64,000 bases of DNA from Achromobacter pestifer (GTDB lineage: Bacteria > Pseudomonadota > Gammaproteobacteria > Burkholderiales > Burkholderiaceae_B), in the NCBI RefSeq assembly GCF_013267355.1, contig NZ_CP053985.1, positions 124,001 to 188,000 of the forward strand. The letters run 5' to 3'. Below the pieces are notes generated by a model that had not been told where the DNA came from, made no database searches, and was given only the letters and a program-made list of their open reading frames with translations. Both the position numbers and the translations under genes were made by a program. Each line of letters opens with the position of its first letter. Position 1 is the stretch's first letter. This document shows, in pieces, positions 35,683 through 44,218 of this stretch.

Positions 35683-36927
35683 TCAGCGGCGCGCCTTCTC
35701 CACATTCGGCAACAGGATCGCCACCACGCCCAGCAAGGGCAGATAGGCGCAGACCTGATACACGTAGCCGATGCTGGTGGCGTCGGCCAGCTTGCCCAAC
35801 GCCGCGGCGCCCACGCCGCCCATGCCGAAGGCAAAACCGAAGAACAGCCCGGCGATCATCCCCACCTTGCCCGGCACCAGCTCCTGCGCATAGACCACGA
35901 TGGCCGAGAACGCCGAGGCCAGCACCATGCCGATGATCACCACCAGCACGCCGGTCCAGAACAGGTTCACATAGGGCAGCAGCAGGGTGAACGGCGCCAC
36001 GCCCAGGATCGACACCCAGATCACGATCTTGCGGCCGATGCGGTCGCCGACAGGCCCGCCCACCACCGTGCCCACCGCCACCGCGGCCAGGAACAGGAAC
36101 AGGTAGAGCTGCGCCTCGCGCACCGACAGCGCGAACTTGTCGATCAGGTAGAAGGTGAAATAGCTGTTCAGGCTGGCCAGGTAGAAATACTTGGAAAACA
36201 CCAGCACGCCCAGCACCGCCAGCGCGCCCAGCACCTGGTTGCGCGACAGCCCGTTGCCCGCGCCCTCGCGCCGCGCGCGCGGCTTGAGCAGGACGCGGTT
36301 GGCGCTGTACCAGCGGCCGATGCCGGTCAGCACCACGATGCCGAACAGCGCAGCCAGCGAGAACCAGGCCACGCTGCGCTGGCCGTGCGGAATGATGAAG
36401 AGCGCGGCCAGCAGCGGCCCCAGCGCCGAGCCCACGTTGCCGCCCACCTGGAACAGCGACTGCGCCAGGCCATGGCGTCCGCCGGACGCCATGCGCGCCA
36501 CGCGCGAGGACTCCGGGTGGAACACCGACGAGCCCGTGCCCACCAGCACCGCGGCCACCAGCAGCCAGCCGAACGACGGCGCCACCGACAGCAACAGCAG
36601 CCCCAGCAGGGTAAAGCCCATGCCGACCGGCAGCGAGTACGGCTTGGGATGGCGGTCCGTGTAGAAACCGATGAAAGGCTGCAGCAGCGAGGCCGCGAGC
36701 TGGTAGACCAGCGTGATCAGGCCGATCTGCGCGAACGACAGGCTGAACGAATCCTTCAGCATGGGATAGATGGCCAACAGGATCGACTGGATCATGTCGT
36801 TCATCAGGTGCGCCACGCTGATCGCGCCCAGCACCTTGAAGGCGGTGGACGGATCCGATGAGGCGGCGGGCGGCGGAGCCGGATTGGCGGCGGCGATGCC
36901 GGCGGCGGGATTCTGCGGTGGATTCAT
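35683..36927 (-). CDS. fsr: MFS transporter of the fosmidomycin-resistance type (Fsr)
   Basis: A 414-residue major facilitator with about 12 helices. Sequence features of Fsr-type exporters include HLMNDMIQSILLAIYPMLKDSFSLSF near the N-terminus, SVFHPESSRVARMASGGRHGLAQSLFQVGGN (pattern within helices 4-5) and the loop motif GDRIGRK. It probably exports an antibiotic-like or toxic compound. The start is MNPPQNP at 36927. A divergent AraC-type regulator 165 bases away is its likely controller. Confidence 0.9.
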   Translation of the reverse strand: MNPPQNPAAGIAAANPAPPPAASSDPSTAFKVLGAISVAHLMNDMIQSILLAIYPMLKDSFSLSFAQIGLITLVYQLAASLLQPFIGFYTDRHPKPYSLPVGMGFTLLGLLLLSVAPSFGWLLVAAVLVGTGSSVFHPESSRVARMASGGRHGLAQSLFQVGGNVGSALGPLLAALFIIPHGQRSVAWFSLAALFGIVVLTGIGRWYSANRVLLKPRARREGAGNGLSRNQVLGALAVLGVLVFSKYFYLASLNSYFTFYLIDKFALSVREAQLYLFLFLAAVAVGTVVGGPVGDRIGRKIVIWVSILGVAPFTLLLPYVNLFWTGVLVVIIGMVLASAFSAIVVYAQELVPGKVGMIAGLFFGFAFGMGGVGAAALGKLADATSIGYVYQVCAYLPLLGVVAILLPNVEKARR

Positions 36928-37034
36928 GGGTGGCGGACGCGGATAAGGTGGGAGCCTGCCCGGCATACGTACCGGGACCTGTCGCCAGTGTAGGAATCCG
37001 GGCCGGAACCGATCTGCCAATTTTCGTCGGTTAA

Positions 37035-37055
37035 GTGACAAAATGCGGTGACAAA
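37035..37055. promoter_or_regulatory. Tandem GTGACAAA repeats in the fsr/araC divergent region
   Basis: Two identical GTGACAAA octamers start 13 bases apart (37035-37042 and 37048-37055), between the divergent transporter and AraC-type genes. AraC-family proteins commonly bind direct repeats, so this is a candidate operator. An inverted copy (TTTGTCAC, 37948-37955) lies just past the end of the regulator gene. Confidence 0.45.
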
Positions 37056-37092
37056 CGCCGCAAATCACGCTTGAGCCGCCGCTCTCATCCTT

Positions 37093-37911
37093 ATGCCGGA
37101 AGTGACACGCATGCCCGCCCGCCTCCTTTTGCCCGACCCCGCCCGCAGCATCAATCCGCAGGACTACCAGCACCGGCCGCGCGCCGTGACGGCCATGGCC
37201 AAGGAATTCCTGCCAGGCACCCGCACGGGCACCCACTCGCACCCGCGCGCGCAACTGGTCTACGCGGTCGAAGGCGTCATGCGCGTCACCACGCCCAGCG
37301 GCTTCTGGGCCCTGCCGCCGCTGCGCGCGCTGTGGGTGCCTGCCGGCGTGCCGCATGGCGTGGACATGGTGGGCGCCGTGTCCATGCGCTCGCTCTACCT
37401 CGACGCCGAGACCGCCCGCGGCTACTGGCCGCAATGCCAGGTGGTCGAGGTCAGCGGCCTGCTGCGCGAGCTGATCCTGGCGCTGACCGCCGAGCCCATC
37501 GACTATCCGCTGGACGGCCGGGCCGGGCAGGTCGCCGCCCTGCTGCTTTCCGAGCTGGCCGCCGCCCGCGTCGCGCCGCTGCAGATCCCCTGGCCGCGCG
37601 ACCGCCGCCTGCAGACCATTTGCGCGGCCATTTTGGACAATCCCGGACTGCAGCGCGGCATCGAGGACTGGGGCGACGAAGTCGGCGCCAGCGCGCGCAC
37701 GCTGATCCGCCTGTTCCAGGCCGAACTGGGCCTGAACTACCGGCAGTGGGTGCAGCAGGTCCGGCTGGCCGAAGCGGTGTGCCGGCTGTCGCAGGGCGTG
37801 CCGGTCGCGCGCATCGCCTCCGACCTGGGCTACCGCAGCGCCAGCGCCTTCTCGGCCATGTTCCACCGCGCGCTGGGCGCGCCGCCACAGGGCTACCTGA
37901 AGAACAGCTGA
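37093..37911 (+). CDS. AraC-family transcriptional regulator with cupin N-terminus
   Basis: A 272-residue regulator with an N-terminal cupin-like sensor (about 40-140, GTHSHPRAQLVYAVEG and WVPAGVPHGV) and a C-terminal double helix-turn-helix (about 170-270). The AraC signature is GVPVARIASDLGYRSASAFSAMFHRALGAPPQGYLK. It is divergent from the Fsr-type exporter gene and most likely regulates it. A second ATG six codons later (MPARLLL) is possible. Confidence 0.9.
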   Translation: MPEVTRMPARLLLPDPARSINPQDYQHRPRAVTAMAKEFLPGTRTGTHSHPRAQLVYAVEGVMRVTTPSGFWALPPLRALWVPAGVPHGVDMVGAVSMRSLYLDAETARGYWPQCQVVEVSGLLRELILALTAEPIDYPLDGRAGQVAALLLSELAAARVAPLQIPWPRDRRLQTICAAILDNPGLQRGIEDWGDEVGASARTLIRLFQAELGLNYRQWVQQVRLAEAVCRLSQGVPVARIASDLGYRSASAFSAMFHRALGAPPQGYLKNS

Positions 37912-38143
37912 CTGAACAACCGCTGACGCCTGCAACCGGACTTGCCGTTTGTCACGGCCCGCAATACATTTCAGGGCGCCCCCGCGCCGCCGCGCCGCGA
38001 CAAAGCCGCGTCCGGCGTATGCTAGAACCTGTCCCTGTATTTCCCCGGCGTCCGCGCTGCCTCCGCCCCCCGGGCAAGTTTGGTTACCGAAACCTTATTG
38101 CTCCGTGGGCGGTCTATAGCGTTCTGCCCTAGAATCGCCTGCA

Positions 38144-40735
38144 ATGAGCACCCCCCAGCAATCCTCCGCCACCCCGGGCGGCAAACCGGGCCTCCCCTGG
38201 AAACGCATTCTCGTCAAGGCGGGCGTAGCCGCCGGCGGCGTCGCCGTGTGCGGCGGCATCGCGCTCGGCCTGGCGCTGGCCCTGGCCTGGCCCAGCCTGC
38301 CCGACCTGCACGCCATGACGGACTACCGCCCGCGGGTGCCGCTGCGCATCTATACGGCGGACAAGGTGCTGATCGGCGAATACGGCGAAGAACACCGCAA
38401 CGTGCTGCGCTTTGACGAAATCCCGCCCGTGATGCGCCAGGCGGTGCTGGCGGCCGAGGACGACCGCTTCTACAGCCACGGCGGCGTCGACTGGATGGGC
38501 GTGGCGCGCGCGGTGCTGACCAACGTGCTCAAGGGCTCCAAGAGCCAGGGCGGCAGCACCATCACGATGCAGGTCGCGCGCAACTTCTACCTGTCGTCGG
38601 AAAAGACCTATTCGCGCAAGTTCTACGAGCTGCTGCTCACCTTCAAGATCGAATCCGAGCTCTCCAAGGACCAGATCCTCGAGCTCTACATGAACCAGAT
38701 CTACCTGGGCCACCGCGCCTATGGCTTCGCCGCCGCCTCGCGCACCTACCTCGGCAAGCCCTTGTCCGACGTCACGCCGGCCGAGGCCGCCATGCTCGCC
38801 GGCATCCCCAAGGCGCCGTCGCGCTTCAACCCCATCACCAATTTCCCGCGCGCCGAGATCCGCCAGCACTATGTGCTGGGCCGCATGAAGACGCTGGGCT
38901 ATCTCACGCCCGACCAGGCCGACGAAGCGCTCAAGCAGCGCCTGACCATCCGCGGCGCGGACGGCGCCAGCGCGCGCGGCTTCGCCATCCACGGCGACTA
39001 CCCGGCCGAGCTGGCCCGCCAGCTGATGTATGGCGTGTTCCAGGAACAGACCTACACCAAGGGCATCGACGTCTACACCACCATCGATTCCAAGGACCAG
39101 GAAGCCGCCTACCGCGCCGTACGCGACGGCGTGATGGACTACACCCGCCGCGCCGTCTATCCCGGCCCGGAGGATCAGATCGATCTGCCCGACGGCGTCG
39201 AACAGGATCCGGCCGCGCTGGATGAAATCCTGGATGGCGTGCAGGAAAAAACGCCGGACAGCGAAGACCTGCTGACCGCCGTGGTGCTGGCCGCCAGCCC
39301 CACGGAAGTGAAGCTTGCGCGCAGCGGGCGCGACACCATCACCATCAGCGACAAGAAGGCGCTGGCGGTCGTGGCGCGCGCGCTCAACCCCAAGGCCAGC
39401 GACAGCCAGCGCCTGCGCCGCGGCTCCGTGGTCTACATCCACAAGAACGGCGACGGCTGGGAAATCATCAACATGCCGACCCTGCAGGCGGCCCTGGTTT
39501 CGATGGTGCCCCAGGATGGCGCCATCCGCGCCATGATCGGCGGCTTCGACTACAACCGCGGCGGCTTCAACCGCGTGACGCAGGCCTGGCGCCAGCCCGG
39601 CTCCAACATCAAGCCCTTCGTCTACGCGGCGGCGCTGGAGCGCGGCCTGACTCCTGCCACGCAGATCTCCGACCAGCCCTTCATGCTGACCGCGGAGCAG
39701 ACCGGCTCCAAGGCCTGGCAGCCCAAGAACGACGGCAACAAGTACGAGCCCATGCTGACCCTGCGCCAGGGCCTCATGCGCTCCAAGAACATGGTGTCGA
39801 TCCGCATCCTGCAGGCCATCTCGCCGCAGTACGCCCAGGACTACCTGACCCGCTTCGGCTTTGACAAGTCGCGCTGGCCGGCCGTGCTGCCGCTGGCGCT
39901 GGGCGCGGGCGGCGCCACGCCGCTGCAGGTGGCCAACGGCTACAGCGTGTTCGCCAACGGCGGCTACCGCGTCACGCCCTATCTGGTGGACCGCGTCACC
40001 GACCGTTCGGGCAACGTGCTGATGCAGGCGCAGCCGGTCGTCGCCGGCGACGAGCAGGCGCGCGCCATCGATCCCCGCACCGCCTGGGTGATGGACGACA
40101 TCCTGCGCGGCGTCACGGTCAGCGGCACCGCCGCCCGTGCGCACCAGGTGCTCAAGCGCAACGATGTCGGCGGCAAGACCGGCACCACCAACGAGGCCGT
40201 GGACGTCTGGTTCTCGGGTTTCACGCCCAGCCTGGCCACCACGGTCTGGATGGGCTTTGACCAGCCCAAGTCGCTGGGCACCAACGAATTCGGCAGCGGC
40301 CTGGCCCTGACGACCTGGCTGGACTACATGCAGCCGGCATTGAAGGGCGTGCCCGAAGCCAAGCCCGCGCCACGGCCGGACGGCCTGATCGTGGACAACG
40401 GCGAATACTATTTCTCGGAATTCCCGCCGGGCCAGGCCGTGGCCTCGCTGGACCTGTCCTCGGGCGACGCGCTGACCGATTTCCTGAACAACAACCGTTC
40501 GACGGACGGCGTGGACACCTCGGTCAAGCCCCTGCCGCCCGGCGGCGCGATGCCCCAGGGCAGCCCTGCCCAGCCGCCGGTGGCCCTGCCTGTGCCCGTG
40601 GCGCCCGCGGGTGGCGCGCCGGCCGGCAACGCGCCCGTCATCCCGCCCATCCCCGTGCCGCGCGTGGACGCCGACACGCCTGCCCGCGCCAGCGCCGTCA
40701 GCGGCGCCGGACCGGTGGCCGCCCGGCCACTTTGA
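38144..40735 (+). CDS. mrcA: Bifunctional penicillin-binding protein 1A
   Basis: An 863-residue class A PBP that polymerises and cross-links peptidoglycan. It has a cytoplasmic N-terminus and a membrane anchor (about 26-48). The glycosyltransferase domain carries catalytic Glu105 (AAEDDRFYSHGG) and QGGSTITMQ. An inserted middle domain is followed by the transpeptidase domain with Ser487 (PGSNIKPF), Ser547 (SKN) and Lys678 (KTGTTN). The last 80 residues are proline-rich and low-complexity. It stands alone between the AraC gene and a convergent phosphatase gene. A 232-base spacer precedes it, in which I see no certain promoter. Confidence 0.96.
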   Translation: MSTPQQSSATPGGKPGLPWKRILVKAGVAAGGVAVCGGIALGLALALAWPSLPDLHAMTDYRPRVPLRIYTADKVLIGEYGEEHRNVLRFDEIPPVMRQAVLAAEDDRFYSHGGVDWMGVARAVLTNVLKGSKSQGGSTITMQVARNFYLSSEKTYSRKFYELLLTFKIESELSKDQILELYMNQIYLGHRAYGFAAASRTYLGKPLSDVTPAEAAMLAGIPKAPSRFNPITNFPRAEIRQHYVLGRMKTLGYLTPDQADEALKQRLTIRGADGASARGFAIHGDYPAELARQLMYGVFQEQTYTKGIDVYTTIDSKDQEAAYRAVRDGVMDYTRRAVYPGPEDQIDLPDGVEQDPAALDEILDGVQEKTPDSEDLLTAVVLAASPTEVKLARSGRDTITISDKKALAVVARALNPKASDSQRLRRGSVVYIHKNGDGWEIINMPTLQAALVSMVPQDGAIRAMIGGFDYNRGGFNRVTQAWRQPGSNIKPFVYAAALERGLTPATQISDQPFMLTAEQTGSKAWQPKNDGNKYEPMLTLRQGLMRSKNMVSIRILQAISPQYAQDYLTRFGFDKSRWPAVLPLALGAGGATPLQVANGYSVFANGGYRVTPYLVDRVTDRSGNVLMQAQPVVAGDEQARAIDPRTAWVMDDILRGVTVSGTAARAHQVLKRNDVGGKTGTTNEAVDVWFSGFTPSLATTVWMGFDQPKSLGTNEFGSGLALTTWLDYMQPALKGVPEAKPAPRPDGLIVDNGEYYFSEFPPGQAVASLDLSSGDALTDFLNNNRSTDGVDTSVKPLPPGGAMPQGSPAQPPVALPVPVAPAGGAPAGNAPVIPPIPVPRVDADTPARASAVSGAGPVAARPL

Positions 40736-40771
40736 CCGCGCCCGGCGCCAGCCGCCGGGAATCCAGGCCTG

Positions 40772-41485
40772 CTATTCCTGCTCCGCGAGTTCGGTCACGG
40801 CCTCGCGCGGCCAGGCCCGCAGGGACTCCAGGTCCAGGAAGGTGAAGTAGCCCGATTTCCAGCCCTCGGTGTCGATGTGGTAGACATTGCCCAGGACCAG
40901 CGGCGCCGGGACCGGCGTGTGCCCCGCCACCACCGCCCGCACCCCGCGGATGCCGGTGCGGTCCATCTGCCGCAGGCGGTCGCGCGACCACTGGCAGGCG
41001 GCGCTGGTGCGCCGGTAGCGGTCCTGCAAGGCGGATTCCAGCCGCGGCCAGAACAACACCGGACAGTCCGCATGCAGCAGCCCCACCGCGCCATCCAGGG
41101 TTTCGACCTCGATGGCGATGGGCAATTGCGCGAAGGCCTGGGCGAATACCTCCTGGCGCTCCGTGGGCAGGTCCAGGAACCAGCCGCCGCCGTAGCCGCG
41201 CCAGTTGTCCACGTCCACCTGCCCCGTGCGCACGTGGCGGATCGCGTAATCCTCGTGATTGCCCTGGACCGCGTAGAACCACGGCCGCGCCAGCCACTCC
41301 AGCGCGGCCTCGCTTTCCGGGCCCCGGTCCACCAGGTCTCCCACGGAAAACAGGCGGTCCCGGGACGGATCGAAGCCCAGTTGGTCCAGGCTTTCCTGCA
41401 GGCGGGAAAAATGTCCATGCAGATCGCCCACCGCGAAATCGCGGCCTAGCTCGTTGCGCGGGACTTTGAGAAAACGCTGCTCCAT
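40772..41485 (-). CDS. Metallophosphatase of the serine/threonine-phosphatase/PrpA-like type
   Basis: A 237-residue calcineurin-like phosphatase with the three signature blocks GDLHGHFS, GDLVDRGPES and GNHEDYAIR, and later metal ligands in LLHAD and VAGHTPVP. It resembles lambda-type protein phosphatases (PrpA/PrpB). Whether the substrate is a phosphoprotein or a dinucleotide polyphosphate cannot be settled. It converges with mrcA. Its start lies 115 bases from the palindrome of the PepSY gene. Confidence 0.88.
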   Translation of the reverse strand: MEQRFLKVPRNELGRDFAVGDLHGHFSRLQESLDQLGFDPSRDRLFSVGDLVDRGPESEAALEWLARPWFYAVQGNHEDYAIRHVRTGQVDVDNWRGYGGGWFLDLPTERQEVFAQAFAQLPIAIEVETLDGAVGLLHADCPVLFWPRLESALQDRYRRTSAACQWSRDRLRQMDRTGIRGVRAVVAGHTPVPAPLVLGNVYHIDTEGWKSGYFTFLDLESLRAWPREAVTELAEQE

Positions 41486-41599
41486 GATGATCCGGGACTA
41501 CCGCTGGGTTGATGCTTGACCCCTCTTTTTAACCCGCTTTCGCGCCGCCCCGCCTGCCCACCCTTGCCCCGCCGTGGTCAAAATTTGGTTACGAGAATC

Positions 41600-41620
41600 G
41601 ATATTATTCGCGATAATATC
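41600..41620. promoter_or_regulatory. Perfect palindrome, Fur-box-like, upstream of the PepSY membrane protein gene
   Basis: GATATTAT (41600-41607), TCGCG, ATAATATC (41613-41620) form a perfect 8-base inverted repeat in an AT-rich patch 43 bases before the start. With the preceding GAGAAT the region resembles Fur boxes, and PepSY membrane proteins are often iron-controlled. The match is suggestive only. Confidence 0.45.
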
Positions 41621-41662
41621 CAGTTCTCTCCAACCCGCGCCTGCAAGGGCCCCGCCCTCCCC

Positions 41663-42838
41663 ATGACCGCCGCGTCCACCATCAAAACCTGGTATCTGGT
41701 CCATAAATGGACCAGCCTGGTCTGCACAATCTTCCTGCTCGTCATCTGTCTTACCGGTTTGCCGCTGGTGTTCCACCACGAAATCGAACACTGGCTCGAC
41801 GATGCCAAGCCGCTATCGGACGTGCCCGCCTCGACCCCTCGCGCCAACCTGGACAAGCTGGTCGACAGCGCCCGCGCCATGTATCCGGGCGAAGTCGTCG
41901 ACTATCTGTTCCTCGACCCGGACGAGCCGCAGGTCTATGTGGGCATGGCGAAAACACCCGGCGACGGCCAGGTGTCCGGCCACGCCGTGCGCATGGACGC
42001 GCGCACCGGCGACGTGCTGCTGGACGGCCCGCTCTACACCCAGGACAAGTTTTCCTTCATGGGCATCATGCTGGCGCTGCACGTGGACCTGTTCGCGGGG
42101 CTGCCCGGCGAACTGTTCCTGGGCTTCATGGGACTGCTGTTCTGTGTGGCCATCGTGTCCGGCGTGGTGCTCTACGGGCCCTTCATGAAGAAGCTGGACT
42201 TCGGCACGGTGCGCGCCTCCCGCTCCACCCGCCTCAAATGGCTGGACCTGCACAATCTGCTGGGCATCGTGACGCTGGTCTGGGCCTTCGTGGTGGGCTT
42301 GACCGGCGTGATCAACGAACTCTCCACCCCGCTGTTCCGCCTGTGGCAGTCCACCGAACTGGTGCGCATCCTGGAACCCTACAAGGGCCAGAACGTCCCC
42401 ACCGAGCTGGCCTCGGCCCAGGGCGCCGCCGACACGGCCAAGAAGGCCCTGCCCGGCAACGAAGTGTCCTTCATCGCTTTCCCCGGCAACGCCTTTGGCA
42501 GCCCCCACCACTACATCACCTGGATGCGCGGCGACACGCCGCTCACCTCGAAGCTGAACACGCCCGTGCTGGTGGACGGCAAGACCGGCGAGCTGACCAC
42601 CGTGGCCAAGATGCCCTGGTACCTGACCGCGCTGGAACTGTCGCGGCCGCTGCATTTCGGCGATTACGGCGGCCTGCCGCTGAAGATCATCTGGGCGCTG
42701 CTGGACGTCATCACCATCATCGTGCTGGTCAGCGGCCTCTATCTCTGGCTGGCCCGCCGCCGCGCCACCGAGGCGCGCATCGCCGAACTCGTGCGCAAGC
42801 ACCAGGCCGCCGCCATCCCGAAAAGGACTCCCGCATGA
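41663..42838 (+). CDS. PepSY-associated membrane protein (PiuB/FoxB-like)
   Basis: A 391-residue inner-membrane protein with four main helices (about 15-40, 140-165, 190-212 and 345-370) and periplasmic PepSY-type regions between them. Histidines in HKWTS, HHEIEHW, HVDLF and DLHNLLG resemble haem- or metal-binding positions of PepSY-TM proteins. Relatives sit in siderophore loci and are thought to reduce ferric siderophores or assist iron release. No TonB receptor is nearby. The start MTAASTIKTW is chosen because it directly precedes helix 1; longer starts would run over the palindrome. It overlaps the next gene (ATGA). Confidence 0.85.
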   Translation: MTAASTIKTWYLVHKWTSLVCTIFLLVICLTGLPLVFHHEIEHWLDDAKPLSDVPASTPRANLDKLVDSARAMYPGEVVDYLFLDPDEPQVYVGMAKTPGDGQVSGHAVRMDARTGDVLLDGPLYTQDKFSFMGIMLALHVDLFAGLPGELFLGFMGLLFCVAIVSGVVLYGPFMKKLDFGTVRASRSTRLKWLDLHNLLGIVTLVWAFVVGLTGVINELSTPLFRLWQSTELVRILEPYKGQNVPTELASAQGAADTAKKALPGNEVSFIAFPGNAFGSPHHYITWMRGDTPLTSKLNTPVLVDGKTGELTTVAKMPWYLTALELSRPLHFGDYGGLPLKIIWALLDVITIIVLVSGLYLWLARRRATEARIAELVRKHQAAAIPKRTPA

Positions 42839-43020
42839 GCAAGACGGCCCGAGGTTTCATGTTTGTCTGGGGCGTCCCGATCCTGCTGGGCGTGCTCAGC
42901 GTATTCGGCCTCCTGGCCGCGCTGCTGGGCACGGGGGGCTGGCACTGGGCGTCCTGGATCGCCCTGGCCATCCTGCTGGCGGTCATCGCGCGCTACTGGG
43001 TGTTCCCGCTGCAGCGTTAG
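42835..43020 (+). CDS. Small membrane protein downstream of the PepSY gene
   Basis: A 61-residue hydrophobic protein with two helices (about 9-30 and 36-55), beginning MSKTARGFMFVWGVPIL. It overlaps the PepSY gene by ATGA and has AAAAGG upstream, so translation is likely coupled. Small two-helix partners are common beside PepSY-TM proteins, but I do not recognise a characterised family. It may form a complex with its neighbour. Confidence 0.72.
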   Translation: MSKTARGFMFVWGVPILLGVLSVFGLLAALLGTGGWHWASWIALAILLAVIARYWVFPLQR

Positions 43021-43054
43021 GCGCGCGCGCCAGGCCCCGTGCCGGCGCTCGGCA

Positions 43055-43882
43055 TTACTTGCCGAAGGTCTCGGGGTCCGGGCCCAGGCGCACGCCTTCC
43101 TTGATGCCGTCGATGGCGGCCATGTCAGCCGCCGACAGCTCGAAGTCGAAGACGTCGATGTTCTCGCGGATGCGGGCCGGCGTCACCGACTTCGGAATCA
43201 CGATCAGATCGTTCTGCAGGTGCCAGCGCAGCGTCACCTGGGCGGGCGATTTGCCGTGCTTCCTGGCCAAATCCAGGATGACCTTGTCCTTGGCCACGCC
43301 GCCCTGGGCCAAGGGGCTCCACGACTCCGTCGCGATGCCGTGCTTGGCATGGAAGGCCCGCAGCGCCTGCTGGGTGAAGCCGGGATGCAGCTCGACCTGG
43401 TTCACCGCCGGCGTCACGCCGGACGCGTCGAGCAGCCGTTCCAGGTTGGCCTGGGTAAAGTTGGACACGCCGATCGAGCGCGCGCGGCCGTCTTCCTTCA
43501 TTTCGGTCATGGCCTTCCAGGCGTCCACGAACTTCGTGCTGCCGGCCACGGGCCAATGGATCAGGTACAGGTCCACGTAAGCCAGGCCCAGCTTTTCAAG
43601 GCTCTCGTCCATGGCCTTATGGGCCTCGTCGTAGCCGTGCCTGTCGTTCCAGAGCTTGGTCGTGATGTACAGGTCCTTGCGCGCCACGCCCGCCGCGCGC
43701 AAGCCCTCGCCCACGCCCGCCTCGTTGCCATAGATGGCCGCAGTGTCCACCGAGCGGTAGCCCGCCGCCAGCGCCTCCTTCACGCTTGCGGCCGCCTGAT
43801 CGTTCGGCACCTGCCAGACGCCCAGGCCCAGCCGGGGAATCTTGCCACCGTCGTTCAATTTCATTGCCGGTACTTTCGCCAT
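43055..43882 (-). CDS. Aldo/keto reductase (2,5-diketo-D-gluconate reductase type)
   Basis: A 275-residue NADPH-dependent reductase with the AKR tetrad regions: RSVDTAAIYGNE (Asp and Tyr), ITTKLWN (Lys) and YLIHWP (His). GVSNFTQANLERLL and IPKSVTPARIREN (NADPH contact) complete the family pattern. It would reduce small aldehydes or ketones; the substrate is unknown. The start at 43882 has GGAGGG four bases upstream. An earlier in-frame codon would add 20 unconvincing residues. Confidence 0.92.
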   Translation of the reverse strand: MAKVPAMKLNDGGKIPRLGLGVWQVPNDQAAASVKEALAAGYRSVDTAAIYGNEAGVGEGLRAAGVARKDLYITTKLWNDRHGYDEAHKAMDESLEKLGLAYVDLYLIHWPVAGSTKFVDAWKAMTEMKEDGRARSIGVSNFTQANLERLLDASGVTPAVNQVELHPGFTQQALRAFHAKHGIATESWSPLAQGGVAKDKVILDLARKHGKSPAQVTLRWHLQNDLIVIPKSVTPARIRENIDVFDFELSAADMAAIDGIKEGVRLGPDPETFGK

Positions 43883-44218
43883 AAGACCCTCCGTAGCTTG
43901 CGACGCGACGTCCGCGCGGCGAATATGCGCCGGGTCGCGCAACCAAGGGGCAGCCAGGCGTCATCCTTGGTTGAGACAGTAAAGAACGGGCCCGCCAGGC
44001 TGCGCCCGAGTCACCATGCCGGATTGAAAACCCCCGGGAGAGGTCTACACATCCCAGGGGTCGTGAGGCCGATAATACCCCCAGACCCGCAAATTCCCTG
44101 AATCTCCCCCGGTAAAGCAGGCGTTTGCGCCCCTGGGCGCGGCCCAGCGGCAGAAATTCCGCCCGTGGCCGATAATGCGCTTCCGACGGCCCGCCGGCCC
44201 ATGCATCCCCCCCAGACC
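43883..44218. other. 336-base intergenic region with a 9-base inverted repeat
   Basis: The region lies between the divergent reductase and ABC exporter genes. It holds the inverted repeat CAACCAAGG (43940-43948) / CCTTGGTTG (43965-43973), whose centre is about 75 bases upstream of the reductase start, a likely regulator site. I see no gene or further clear promoter in the remainder. Confidence 0.5.
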
